Positions 34,501-45,700 of a stretch of DNA of 64,000 nt are shown piece after piece (position 1 is the first letter of the stretch; every line of letters begins with the position of its first letter). The DNA is from Parachlorella kessleri. Lineage: Eukaryota > Chlorophyta > Trebouxiophyceae > Chlorellales > Chlorellaceae. The position numbers were made by a program, and so were the translations under genes. The notes beneath the pieces were generated by a model. It had not been told where the DNA came from. It did no database searches and worked only from the letters and a program-made list of their open reading frames with translations. The stretch covers positions 1-64,000 of the forward strand of contig BBXU01003030.1 in the NCBI GenBank assembly GCA_001598975.1, given 5' to 3'.

Positions 34501-37500
34501 CCACCTGCTTGTCAACACACTTCTCCAGCACATGAGCCCGGTGCTGCCGCCTCTGGCTGGTGTGGCTGCGCCAGCTGCGCAGTGCCAGTCGCCACAGCAC
34601 ACTTGATTCGGCCTGGTGCCGGCTGTTAACGGCGGCCCGTGTGGCACGAAGGCTGGAGGTGTGCGCACTCCACGTCTGCACTAGTGACATACAGAATCAA
34701 TCATTCATTGGTGCCACACACGAGATTGCCAGGGCCAGGAGACTCCATATACATGCACACAAAGGCTGTTGCTGCAAGACTTCCATGCCGACAAATCACA
34801 TAGACTTGCTGGCTACCGGCACAAACCCCAAGGTGAACATCCATCCCTTGCAATACGTGCTGCTCACCTGAAAGGTAGCCAGCAGCTGTGACCGGTGTCG
34901 CTTGGCCCCCAGGTTGCCCACTGCCTGCTCCAGGTGCTGCATCCGGTGCACCTGCTGGCGCCAAGCCCGAAAAGCGCCGGCTACCAGCTGGCCATCAGTC
35001 CGCCGCGCAAGCCTGCCCAAAATGCAACGAGCATGGCGCCATACACTGACAGTCTCCTGCCAGCTGTAGAAGGCCGCTGCTAGCTGAGCCTGCTTGGCTT
35101 GGCCTGCCAGCGCACGGGCTGCCTGCAGGGCATGCATCAATGGAGATCTGACAGCCCGGACGAAGGCTATGCACCGCGCATCCTCACTCCAAACACTGTC
35201 ATTGGAGAGGCATCGTTGCTAGCTTATCACTGCATACTGTCATTCAAACACAAGGCAGTGTAATATAGCGCAGTCCAGGAGCATTTGTACAGCCAGGTAC
35301 GGCCGTGAGGACTTGACTTAGGCATACCTGCTTAGCTGCCTGCATGTGCACAGCATGCTCCCACCATGCCTGGAAGCACCTTGCCTGCTGCTTTACCTGC
35401 AATTGGAAGTATGTTGTGTTAATTTATATTCATGCCAGCCTGTGCAGTCTTGGGAAGAGGTCGCAACAGTACGTACTGCTCAATGAACTGATGCCCGGCA
35501 GCAACAGAACAGCAACACTGCAATCCTGATGTGTCTTTCAGCAATACCTGCAGCTTCTGTCCAGCTGCCAGGGTGCGAAGGGACCGTGTGCGTTGCTTGT
35601 TGGCACGCTCAGCTGCCCACTGCTGCCATGCTGAGAACACCTGCTGCAGCCGAACCCTGTGCAGCTTACGCCAAGCGCGCTGCAGCTGCTGCCGCCTGGC
35701 TGCCTTATGCTGCACAAAGCTTCTCCAGAACAGCAGCGTGTTGGACATTACCCAAGTGGCCCGCCGCTGCACAAACCGGAGCACTGAAACCTGCTGGTCT
35801 GCACGCTGAGCTGCAAAGTCCGCCCATGCGTTGAAGCAATCCTGCTGCAGCACGTGAGCCTGAGCCTCAGCAAGCTGCTCTGCTGCTGCCCGAGATTCTG
35901 CCAGCCTTGCAGTCTGTTGCCGCCAGGCCTGGAAGGCAGCCGCCACCTTGTGACGGGCAATGCGCCTGCACAGGGGGTATGCGTAGAGCCTTAATTATAG
36001 ACTTAACTGTGGTATATCACAGCCGCCTTGCAAAGGGTATTGACAAGACTGTTGCTGATTCTGGAATCACCTTTAGCTTGTTCCTGAGGCGAGCCCACCC
36101 CCTGACCGAACTACAAGGTTCCCCCTCAATTCAACCCCAAGGGAACCCCCCTAACCCACCTTTGAGTGGAGGACAAAGCCCGCTTGGCCTGCGCCCTTTC
36201 AGAGGCTTCCTGCCGCCAGACCCTGAATGCCCAACCCATACGCAGGCTGGAGATGCGCATGGTGCTTTCCCACATGCGCATAGTCAGGCTGCGCTTGTAA
36301 GCCACACGCTGCTGCCAACCGCAGAAGGCCGCCTGGGACAGCTGCTCTGCACGCCGGGCCACCAACGTCTGCAGCTGGACCTGCGGAGTGGCGAATAGAG
36401 GAGAACTAGCATTTTGCACACTGCTACTTAAGAAGCAATGAAACTTGCAAGCGGGTGAAAACGGAAATTGACATATGTACAGTTGCCCAAGACCTGCTTA
36501 GTCTGCCCAGACCCAGTTCCAAGATATATCCAGTTCCAAGCCTGCTTCAACTAAGCACGAAACTTGCAGCTCCCTATCCATGTAAACGTAGAAGGTCTTC
36601 CACTGCCAGACTTTTAGCCTGCCCACCCGAAGGTGCTGCTCATAGCTGGTATGTCCCCTCCAGGCTTGGAAGGCCGCCCGCAATCGCAGCTTGCCCAAAA
36701 TGCGGCTTGCATGCAGCAGCTGCCGCCGCTGTGCGATGCAGGCCTGAGCTGCAGCACGCCACGTCTGCAAAGTGGCCTTCAGCTTCTCCGCCTGCAAACA
36801 GTTGTAGGTTGAGTTTTATCTTGTTAGGCCCTGTACCGCTACCTGCAGCCCACCATAGCCTCTTGTGGGCACATTGCAAGATATTGCTCCTCAACCAAAG
36901 CCTTTCAAGTCCACGGGGGATCACACCTGCTGAGTCTGCACTCCCTCCTGCCACGCTGAGAATGCCTTGTACTGTAGCTGCCTTGCATGCCGCCGCTCCG
37001 CAGCTCTATATGCAGCCCGCCTTACAGCAGTGTGCTGAATGTGCACATGCCATGCAGCCCAAGCCTCCGCAAGCCTGCAGTTCAGGGTCCACAGGGCGTC
37101 CGCATTTCAGTCATTTCTGGCATGCTTCACTGAGCCAGGGTGACACAGAAGGGGTGCATTAAACCGACCACCCTGATTTTGCAACTGGGTGCAGTGTCAC
37201 CATCTATGTGGCCTGCGGGATATTACTCTGCAGCTGAGTCTCCATACCCATGCCCTTTCCCTTGCCTCTTTTTGCTGGCACGCTTGTGTGCTAGCTGCAC
37301 CAGCTGCTGCTTTGCCTTGCGGACTGCCACCCGCTCCCTCCAGGCTGTGAGCACCCAGCGTAGTAACACTGCCCGGCATCTGCGCTGGCAGGCTGCACCG
37401 AGCTGACGCTGAGCCTTGGCCTCTGCCACATGCTCCCACCAAGCATCCCAGCCAGCAGTCAGAAACTGTTGTGACTGCCGCACCACCAGCTGCTCAAGGG

Positions 37501-40500
37501 CGTATGCCTGCTTGCGCTTGTGCTGAGTGTAAGCCTGCCATAGCGCGAAGGCCCTTTGCGTCATGCTGAGGGCACGCTCTTGCACGAACCTGCAATGTCA
37601 GAATCAGTCTCTCACAATCAGTCTGCATTTATCTCAGTGTGCATGTCAACGGAATGTCAAAATAGCACAGTAATGACCGCTTTGGCAGCTTTTATAAATT
37701 GGCAACTTTCATCAGCAGGCACAGCCCACGCGCACTTGATTGCACAGCGGAGCATGTCTACCTCCAGGATTGAGGCGGCGACAACAGCTCGCCAGACATC
37801 AGAGCTACTGCTGGCACTACCTTCTTGGCAAGCCGACTCACCGCATCAGCATCGCTCGCTGCTGCCTGCGGTAAGCCACCAAATCCTGCCAGGCCGCCAA
37901 GGCGCGCTGCGTGTGGCGCCTCTGCAGAGACTGCAGCAGCCGGCCCCAGGCATGCTGGCGTTGAATACGCGCCATGCGCCAAGCCTGCCATCCCAGCAGC
38001 ACTTGCCTCTGCCGGAGTCGGGCCAGCATGTATGAGGCATGTGCCAGCTGCAGGCGCCTGCCATGCTTGACATCAACCGCCTCGCGCCACCCAGCCAGGA
38101 CCTGCTGCAGCAGGTCGTGCCGCCGCCTGGCTGCGACCAGCCCTTGCAAGGAATCCACCCTGGCCTGCTGCTGCGTGACATGCTGCCTCCAGGCTGTGAA
38201 CACCAGCAGCACTGACCGCTGCTGTCGGCTAGTTGCCAGGCGATAGAGGATCTCACGGGCGTGGCGGCAGCTGTTGGTAACGTCGTGCCAGCCTCCAAAG
38301 ACCTGCTTCAGCCTCCAGCGCTGCATGGAAGGATCGGAAAGAGCCTCAGCCACACATCTCTCTTCTCGTGCCAACGGATTCATGCACATTCGTTGCCTGG
38401 CACCAAATTACATGTCGTGCCTTTCAAACGCAGGCAGAGATGCTCCACAAGGTCGGCTTAAGCACGGCGGCCGCACCTGCGCGTGAGTTGTCGCTGCTGC
38501 GTCCAGCTGCTGATTGCGGTGTCTCAGCTCCCGCTTAGCAGCAGCATGAATGTGCCAGCTGTTGAAGGCAGAGTGCATCTTCATGAAGGCCATCCGCCTT
38601 ACAGCCATCCACAGGCGCTGCATGGGCAAGGAGGTGTAATCAACTGTCCGTAAAACAAAATTGTAGCAGCAAAAGTTGATCGCTTTCGGTCAACCTGCAC
38701 AAAGGCAAGACATGAAACATTTGGTGAAACAACATTTCACCAAAACACACAAGAGCTCCACTTGCATGGCAACTGCTAGTCTCAGCTGAACAGCATGGGA
38801 GACACAGGGCTTTGGACGCCAACACCCTACCTGTTGGCGCGCCTTCTGCTCCTGGTAGCGGTCCAGCCAGGCTTCCAAAGCCCGGCTGGATAGGCGGTTG
38901 TCCACGCGCTGCTGCAGCTTGGCTACCACATGCCGGCAGTAGCGCTTGCGGGCAGCAATACCCCTGCAAGGCAGGGAAGAAGGGCGCAAATTAATCTTAA
39001 AGAGTAAGGCAACTGTGACCACAGCCTCTGGAACACAAAGGATGGCAGAGAACACTGCGGTCGTGGTCGTGGACCTTAAAAACGATTGGTTATGGACTGT
39101 GTGGTGCTGGGAGCGAGTTGAGTGTACTCCTCCTGTGTGCACTGGGGCTCCCTGATCCCACTCCCCATGTGCACTGGTTGGACGGGTTTTGGGAGTTTCC
39201 CGTCTGACACCCATGCACCCCAGCCCCAGTCGAACCCCGGCCGATATACTAGCTGGGCGGCTTAGTTTAGGCGCCCAAGTTGAGGATTCAAGCCTCCATA
39301 TCCATGAAAGCGAGGGCTAACGGGCCTTGTGATGAAGGGGTGGCGGCCAGCTAGCAACGCTCGAGTGGTGCATGCCATTAAACCGGTCACCGTCAGTGTG
39401 TCATTCCTAGCTGTGATTTCAAGACCCAGGGTCGTTCCATTGCGGTGGGGATCCAGTGGTTCAGCCTGCAGCAAACGGTAGTGACTGCCTGCCTAGTAGC
39501 AGCCTGGTTGAGATTTTATTTCTAGGTGTGACAAGATTGTGACTGACCCGCAAGGGTGGTGGAAAGCTGTAAGACTAGACTAGACTAGACTAGAGAACAA
39601 TGCAAAAGCGATCTTTCAGCGAAATTTCCCATACGGTGCATGTCCTGCTCAGGATGCCATGTAAAGGCCCAGATCCCCTAGCCATCAGAGCACAGGGCAA
39701 CCTGCCAGGAGTTCCGGTCAAATCCTATCCCTGGATCCTCACCTCCACCAGGCAAACACCTGTCGCTTCAGGCTCAGCTCCTTTTTGGCCTGGACCACGG
39801 CTATTCCCCAGCGCAGCCGGCTGGTAAGGCGGGTGTTTGCGTCGTCCAGCTTGGCACTCTTGTGAGCAATGGCCTCCAGCAGGGCGCTCACCTCCCCATC
39901 CATCTCACTGCGCATGCCCTCCACCTGCGCAGGAGCAACCCATGTGCACTGTGTTCTGACCAGCGCTGAACCTCGCCAGACTTTCAAACACACATGACAC
40001 TGGCAAGACCACAGGAACTGCGGCCCCGTGTAGTGCAAGTGTGGAGAGGTACCACCCCCTAATGGTGCCTGTGCCATAAGCACCAGCACTGGTGTTGCAA
40101 GGACAGCACATCTCTCACAGCACACCTGGGAAACTGTCCAGGCCTGAAGGTCAGCCGCATCCTCCACGAGCTGACCCACTTGGGCAGCGATATTCATGCG
40201 CAGCTGCTTCTCGCGGTCCACAAAATTGAACCACTCCTGCAAATGAGCCCGGTTGAGTCGCACTTTTAGCAAATGTTGGGGTGTTCATACCTGCATGTAG
40301 TACCTGCTAGGAGCAAAACCTCATCTTCAAATTCAAGTGATGCCAAGGCTCGTTACTCATTACCTGGAAGTCATCACTTCCTTAGGAAATTACACTTGGC
40401 CCAGTATCATTAGCATGCCTGACCACCACAGGGCTAATCTATGCTGGCTTACATGCATGAGCACGCCCGACATCTTGCGCAGCTGCAAGTTCTCTGACAG

Positions 40501-41882
40501 CTCGTCCTCTTGAGGTGCGGGTGTGAGTGAGCGGGGCGTGATGCTCGATCCAGGCCCCAGCAGCGTGAAGGTGCCCACCCGCACAAGCTCCACTCGCAGC
40601 TCAAACTACGGCAGGCAAGGCCGGCAGGCAGGTTACAGTGCTGTAGCGCCATGAGGGGGCCAGTGCCAGCCTCACATGGCAGAAAGGTGCAGGTATTTGT
40701 TCAGTTACCACTTCTGTTGCTGCTAGGGGAAACAAGCCAAGACCACAGCGTGGGTTACTGCTGACATGCAGCTGCGAAATGCATCAACTATCCAACCAAG
40801 GCCAGCACATGGCTGCAAGGGCTGGCTTGTACCTGAGGCAGACGGCGGTGCTTAAGGACCACCGCAGTGTGTGCCCAAGGAGCCCCATCCAGCCGTGCAC
40901 CCTCCTCGTCAGCCAGCTCCCAGTGCTCCCAGGTCCCAACATTGTTGTTGTAGAACACCAGGCGCGGGCTGCGCTTGCGGGCCTGCAGGAAGCGGTCGCC
41001 TGCCGCGGCGGCGCGGAAGGCCAGCCACTTGCCCTGCAGATCCAAGTCACCCGAGTTGACTGTGGATCAGTCAATTTCAATGACTCAGCACGAGCGACCT
41101 GGGCACCCATTGTATGGTTGGTTCCAACCAAGCGTTAGCACCGGGAGATCATATCCCCCCTCAACTGACTCACAACTATCATCCTCGATAAGCTTGCACT
41201 TGCCTGCTTGACAACTTCCAGGTGGGTCGCCCCATCACTAGTGTTATGGGCGCTGCTGCACACCAGGGCATGGCGAACTGCACCAGCATCCTTGCCATCA
41301 AGCTCCAAAGGTGTGACAGTGAATAAGCCTTCCTGCAAAGAAACAGTTGCCAGCCAACCTACGTGCGTATATCCCACATCTTCTTCTTTCTTGGAAACTG
41401 TCAGCGGGTGAGCAGGCATAAACTAAACTACGCCTTTCACTTATATGCAAGGGCCAGTTAAGTATGCACAATAGCGTGCACATGCAGCTTCTAAGCCATG
41501 TCTGCTACCTGGGTTTGCAAGGTCACCACGTCTCCAATGTTCAGGCCGGGCCTAGGCCCTGCGTCTTCCTTGAAAGTCTTGGCGCCAGCTGCACAAGCAA
41601 CGCACCTGAAAACATTCACACCTTGAAAAGTGATGCTGCTCAGCAGCTCTTGGCATGTTGGCAAGGTGACGCACCTCGGTACTGCGCCAGCTTGGTAGCC
41701 GCCAGGCTTTGTAGGCTCTGCTGTGCTGACAAGGCCCTTGGGGACGACACCTTAGAAGACGCCAAGCTCCCTGGCAGTGACCACCCCACCGCCTTGGGCA
41801 TGGGTGGCCTGACCACCTGGCTGGGCTGGTTTTGCTCCCCTGAGCCTCCACTAACTGTGTATGTGTCCTCCTGGCTATCCAT
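31502..41882 (-). CDS. SFI1: SFI1-type centrin-binding repeat protein with N-terminal fascin-like segment
   Basis: A 10.4-kb gene. First exons: 41882-41675, 41588-41509, 41332-41204, 41033-40833, 40605-40453, 40236-40126, 39924-39743, 38963-38831, 38617-38477, 38320-37842, all in frame. Last exons: 33623-33532, 33342-32175, 31871-31748, 31599-31502. The exons between about 37589 and 33760 follow the same pattern. The N-terminus has a beta-trefoil/fascin-like look: LNIGDVVTLQTQ, GKWLAFRAAAAGDRFL, then RLVFYNNNVGTWEHWEL. A short coiled coil follows, then about 20-25 SFI1 repeats, each a helix with (A/L)F-x-x-W: AFNSWHIHA, VFTAWRQH, AFALWQAYTQHKR, AFQAWRGHT, AFRVWRQEA, AFRAWRQQV, AFSAWRQYT. Such Trp motifs bind centrin along a long helix at basal bodies or spindle poles. 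The C-terminal 390-residue exon is Pro/Ser/Ala-rich and probably disordered; the end reads STELD. The fascin-like part could be a separate gene, but the frames join. The intron after 41204 uses a GC donor. Confidence 0.82.
38964..39742 (-). other. Long SFI1-type intron (779 bp)
   Basis: Bounded by AG|GTGAGG at 39743/39742 and TTGCAG|GGG at 38964/38963, with phase preserved (AWWR joined to GIAARKR). It is several times longer than neighbouring introns and contains a GACTA microsatellite. No exon or RNA gene is recognised inside it. Confidence 0.65.
39573..39594. repeat. (GACTA)n microsatellite
   Basis: Four uninterrupted GACTA units plus two bases, inside the long SFI1-type intron. Confidence 0.9.
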
Positions 41883-42714
41883 CTTGGAAGTCTACGACTT
41901 GAATAAGCTGATCATTCCATGTGCACCATCTAGAAACTTGGCAGCTGCCAAACACCAGCCGCAGCAGAGCTGCGCTATTATATATCCGATAACCAATTAT
42001 TATGTGCAACTGTTGCGTTCAAACCAAACGCAGCAAACTATGTTGTACTGCTTGTACCACTTGGGCCTTGCAATCATGCATCGCTGCCAAAGCTCCCCTG
42101 GATGTCGAAACGTTCTTGAGCACCGTGTATATTTCATTAAGTATCAGTAGTGGGCTTGGCATTACCACCTGGGATGACTTGCTTGCCGCCCTGAAGTGTG
42201 AATAGGTTTATATCTTGCCTGCGTTTACCCCGTTGTTGCACACTATCGGGCGCGTAACACTTTGTTCCACCTTGAGGTGCAGACCACTTGACACGCGGGG
42301 GCTTATATCTGCGGCTTTAGAACGATCTGGCTCTTACGGGGTAAGGCTGTCTGCTCAGTAGGTATGTGCTTATGCAAGGGGCTGTACCAAGGAGTAGGTA
42401 CGTGCCCACCAGATAGGGGGACTGGTTGCAAGTGGTCTGGGTCGCCCTGCTGGACAGGTTCAGGGACCATTCAATTCTTGCAAGCCTGTCCTGCCTGGGT
42501 GAGGCACTTGTACATAGCAGCAGAGCCCGCAGTGTGTGTAGCGGAAGAACCCTGCACACATGAGGCAGTGTTTTCATCGTCGAAGTAGGGCACCAAATTG
42601 GATATTGTGGTCTAGGATGAGGGACTGCCCAGTGAGTAACGTAGTGACAGATGCCTTTGTGACAAAGTAGGGCTGGTTGGTTGCAGGGTGTGAAGGCAAA
42701 GTGGCGCGGGGGTC
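41883..42714. promoter_or_regulatory. Divergent promoter interval, SFI1-type gene and NOT3
   Basis: 832 bases separate the two starts. The interval is more AT-rich than its flanks, especially 41970-42060. No coding exon is supported. An ATG-rich plus-strand frame at 41464-42150 overlaps the SFI1-type first exons and is not believed. Confidence 0.5.
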
Positions 42715-45700
42715 ATGGGGACGCTTCGCAAGCTCCAGACAGAAATAGACAAGACTTTGAAGAAGGTCGCAGAGGGGCTTAGCGTCTTTGACGACATATG
42801 GGAGCAGGTGCGGATACAGAACGCCTAAGCAGCCTTGTAGTTGCCCTCGGTGTTTTGTGCTGTACCCATTCTCCTTCCTTGGCTGTACTCCGTCAGGCAC
42901 CGCAGGCGGGGTGTTTGTGGTCAGTTTTGCTACCTGTGGGGTGCTATGGATCACCTGGCAGCGGCGCGAAGCATATACCGCATCTCTTTTGGTGCAGCTT
43001 TACGCTACCGACAATGCTAACCAGAAGGAGAAACATGAGGCCAACCTTAAGACAGAGATCAAGAAGCTGCAGCGGTATAGGGATCAGATAAAGACATGGT
43101 AGGTGGCAGGGTCGCAGCCGAAGTCTGAAAGCATGATTAAGGTGCGATTAGGCCTGGTGTGTTGGTGTAAGGCAGTGCGGTGATGTGGCGGACACTACCA
43201 GGCTTCTGCTACCCTTGGGCGACGGCTTTTGTGCACGCGCTCGAGGACTCTGGGGACGTCAGCAGCCTTGCAGCTTTTAAGGTGGCTTTTCTTTGGCATG
43301 ACCCAAAGTGTATCGTCTATCAGCCTGCTCGCTGACCCCTCCCTCTCGCGCGCCTCCTAGGTACACGCTCCACCGCACTTGCAGCGCTGCCGCTGCCCCC
43401 GTGTACCTCAACCCACCCTACTTACCCCAACGTCTCTGCAGGACCTCCAGTGTTGATAACAGCTTTCCCTGCCCTTGTCCCGTGCAGGATCTCCAGCGCT
43501 GACATCAAGGACAAAACGGAGCTGCTGGAGGCCCGTAAGGATATTGAGCGACGCATGGAACGGTTCAAGGTGTGCGAGAAGGAGGCCAAGACCAAGGCGT
43601 TCAGCAAGGAGGGGCTGGGCGCGGCGTCGCGGATGGACCCGAAGGAGAAGCTGAAAAATGACATGCGCGACTGGCTGTCCTCGGTTGTGGACACCCTGGA
43701 CACGCAGGCGAGCTGCGGGGAGGGGCTCACTTTGTGTGCTCGGTTCTGGTTCTGGTGTGCACAGCGGAAGAGGGGGGTGGAAGGGGCTTGCGGCTGGCAC
43801 GGTAGTGTCCGGGGGCTTGACAAGCGGACATTCGGAGAGGAGTGCTATAGTTGTGCACCGGGTCTAGCTTGGAGTGCTCCTCTGATGCAGGCGGCAAGGT
43901 TGGAACAGCAGGGCATGCTGCTGGGTGGGGGGGGCTTCCCAGACATTCCTCTGCGTACATGAGGTATTGTCGGTATAACATACACAGGCGAGGCTTGCAG
44001 GGCTCTCCCAGTCGCCTTACCAGTCCTCAGTCTTGGCGCCGCGTGTCTTGCAGATAGAGGAGTTTGATGCGGAACTGGAGGCAATGAGTGGGCAAAAGGG
44101 CAAGAAGGGCGCCAAGCCGCCACCGCGGCAGCAGCACCTGGACGACTCCATTGCGCGGCATCGCCAGCACATCACCCGCCTGGAACAGATGCTACGCCTG
44201 CTAGATAATGACGCCATCTCGGTGCGACACAGGAGCTGGGAGGTGGTTTGCCAGAAACAGCAAAGATTTTGTGGGCAAGCTGGGTGGCATTCAGCGGGCT
44301 AGCTGCCCTGCGCTGCCAACATTCCTGCATGCCAAAGAAGAACAGTGGGTCCTTGCTTCGTGCTCGGCGGGTCTTGGGGATTAGCAATACGTTCCCACGC
44401 CGCTATTGCTGTGGGTTGATGGACTGATATATTGTGGGTGCCGTACCTGAACCTTCGGACGCCGTAGTGCTATTCCGGGTAAACCCAGCAGCAAGCCACC
44501 CGATTGCTCTGGTGTACGTTGCAGGCCGAGGATGTAGAGGGGGTGAAGGACCTGGTGGAGGACTACATCGACAGGAACCAGGAAGACTTTGAGGACTTCA
44601 CAAATCCCGATGACCTGTAAGCCCAGCTGGCAGCCACCATTGGTTGTGTCGTGGCTGGTAGTGGCAGGCTGGCCGGCCTCCGTGGCTGACCGTCCAACTG
44701 TGCCTGGAATCTTGCAGCATCGCAACCTTGTGTTCAGAGGCCAAGGCGGTGGCTGCGTGACAGGAGTGTTTTGAGCATGTCTCCGCACGCCATGCGCGCA
44801 GCGGGCACTGCTGGCCATTGCATCCATTGGTCACCCGTCCGAGCAGATGCCCACATACGACTATCCCTCCCTGCCCTCCCTGGATGGCTGCAGCTACGAG
44901 CTGTTGCTGCCCCAGCTGGACAACATGGTGGACGCGGTGGTGGCCGCGCCGCCCAGCCACGCCAAGAACCAGCGTGACAAGGAGGCCAAGCTGGAGCGGG
45001 AGCGGGAAGAGAGGGAGAGGGAGCGGCAGAAGGCGGCGGCGGCGGCTGTCAAGGCGCAGCTGGCAGCGCAGGGGACCATCAGGTGGGCGGGAAGGGGGCG
45101 GAGGCGGGGCTAGCGGAACTGTGCACAGCTGGTGAGGATGAATGGGTGGGGCCAGGTGGCGTTGGTTGGGGGCTGGGTGGAGGGTTGGAACACTCCAGTC
45201 ACAGTCCGCGGTGCCGGTCGTTAGGCCCATACCCCACAGTGTGTAGGGGTGTAACCCAGCGGTGGTTGCACTCTCTTGCAATGCAGGCTGTCGCCCGAGG
45301 GTCATGAGGATGAGCCGCCCGCCGCTGTCAAGAAACCCACCGTCATCACTGTCAGCCGCAGCAACAGCAACAACAATGGGGGCGCCGCACAGCCGCCGCC
45401 ACCGCCGCCCGCCACGCAGCCGCCGCCGCCACCCCCCGGCAAGCCGCCGGGCACACCCTCCGCCGCACCCTCCGCCCCGCTGTCCCCCCGGGAAGGGCAG
45501 GGCCCGCTGTCGCCCACGGCCAGGGCAGGGTCGCAGTCCGTGCCAGACTCTGCGGTGTCAGCCGGGGGTTCGTCAATGCCGTCTACGCCCGTACGACAGC
45601 AAGGCGCCTTTGGAGTAGCAGCTGGGCCGCAGCCTTCGCCCGTCACGCCGCAGGTGCGGATGTGCGGTGGGGGCTTACCCGGGACGAGCTTCGTAGGTTG

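Noticed and set aside
37255..37275. Fifth GC donor (AAGAG|GCAAGG) in the SFI1-type gene
   Set aside because: A GT donor in the same phase lies 15 bases downstream (GG|GTATGG), so a GC donor is not required.
39230..39310. tRNA-like T-arm (GAGGATTCAAGCCTCC) in the SFI1-type intron
   Set aside because: No matching acceptor stem or D-arm upstream at the right distance; the 5' partner of CATATCC is absent.
41464..42150. Plus-strand 228-codon frame
   Set aside because: It lies opposite well-supported minus-strand exons and its product has no family-like sequence; it is an antisense shadow followed by AT-rich promoter DNA.
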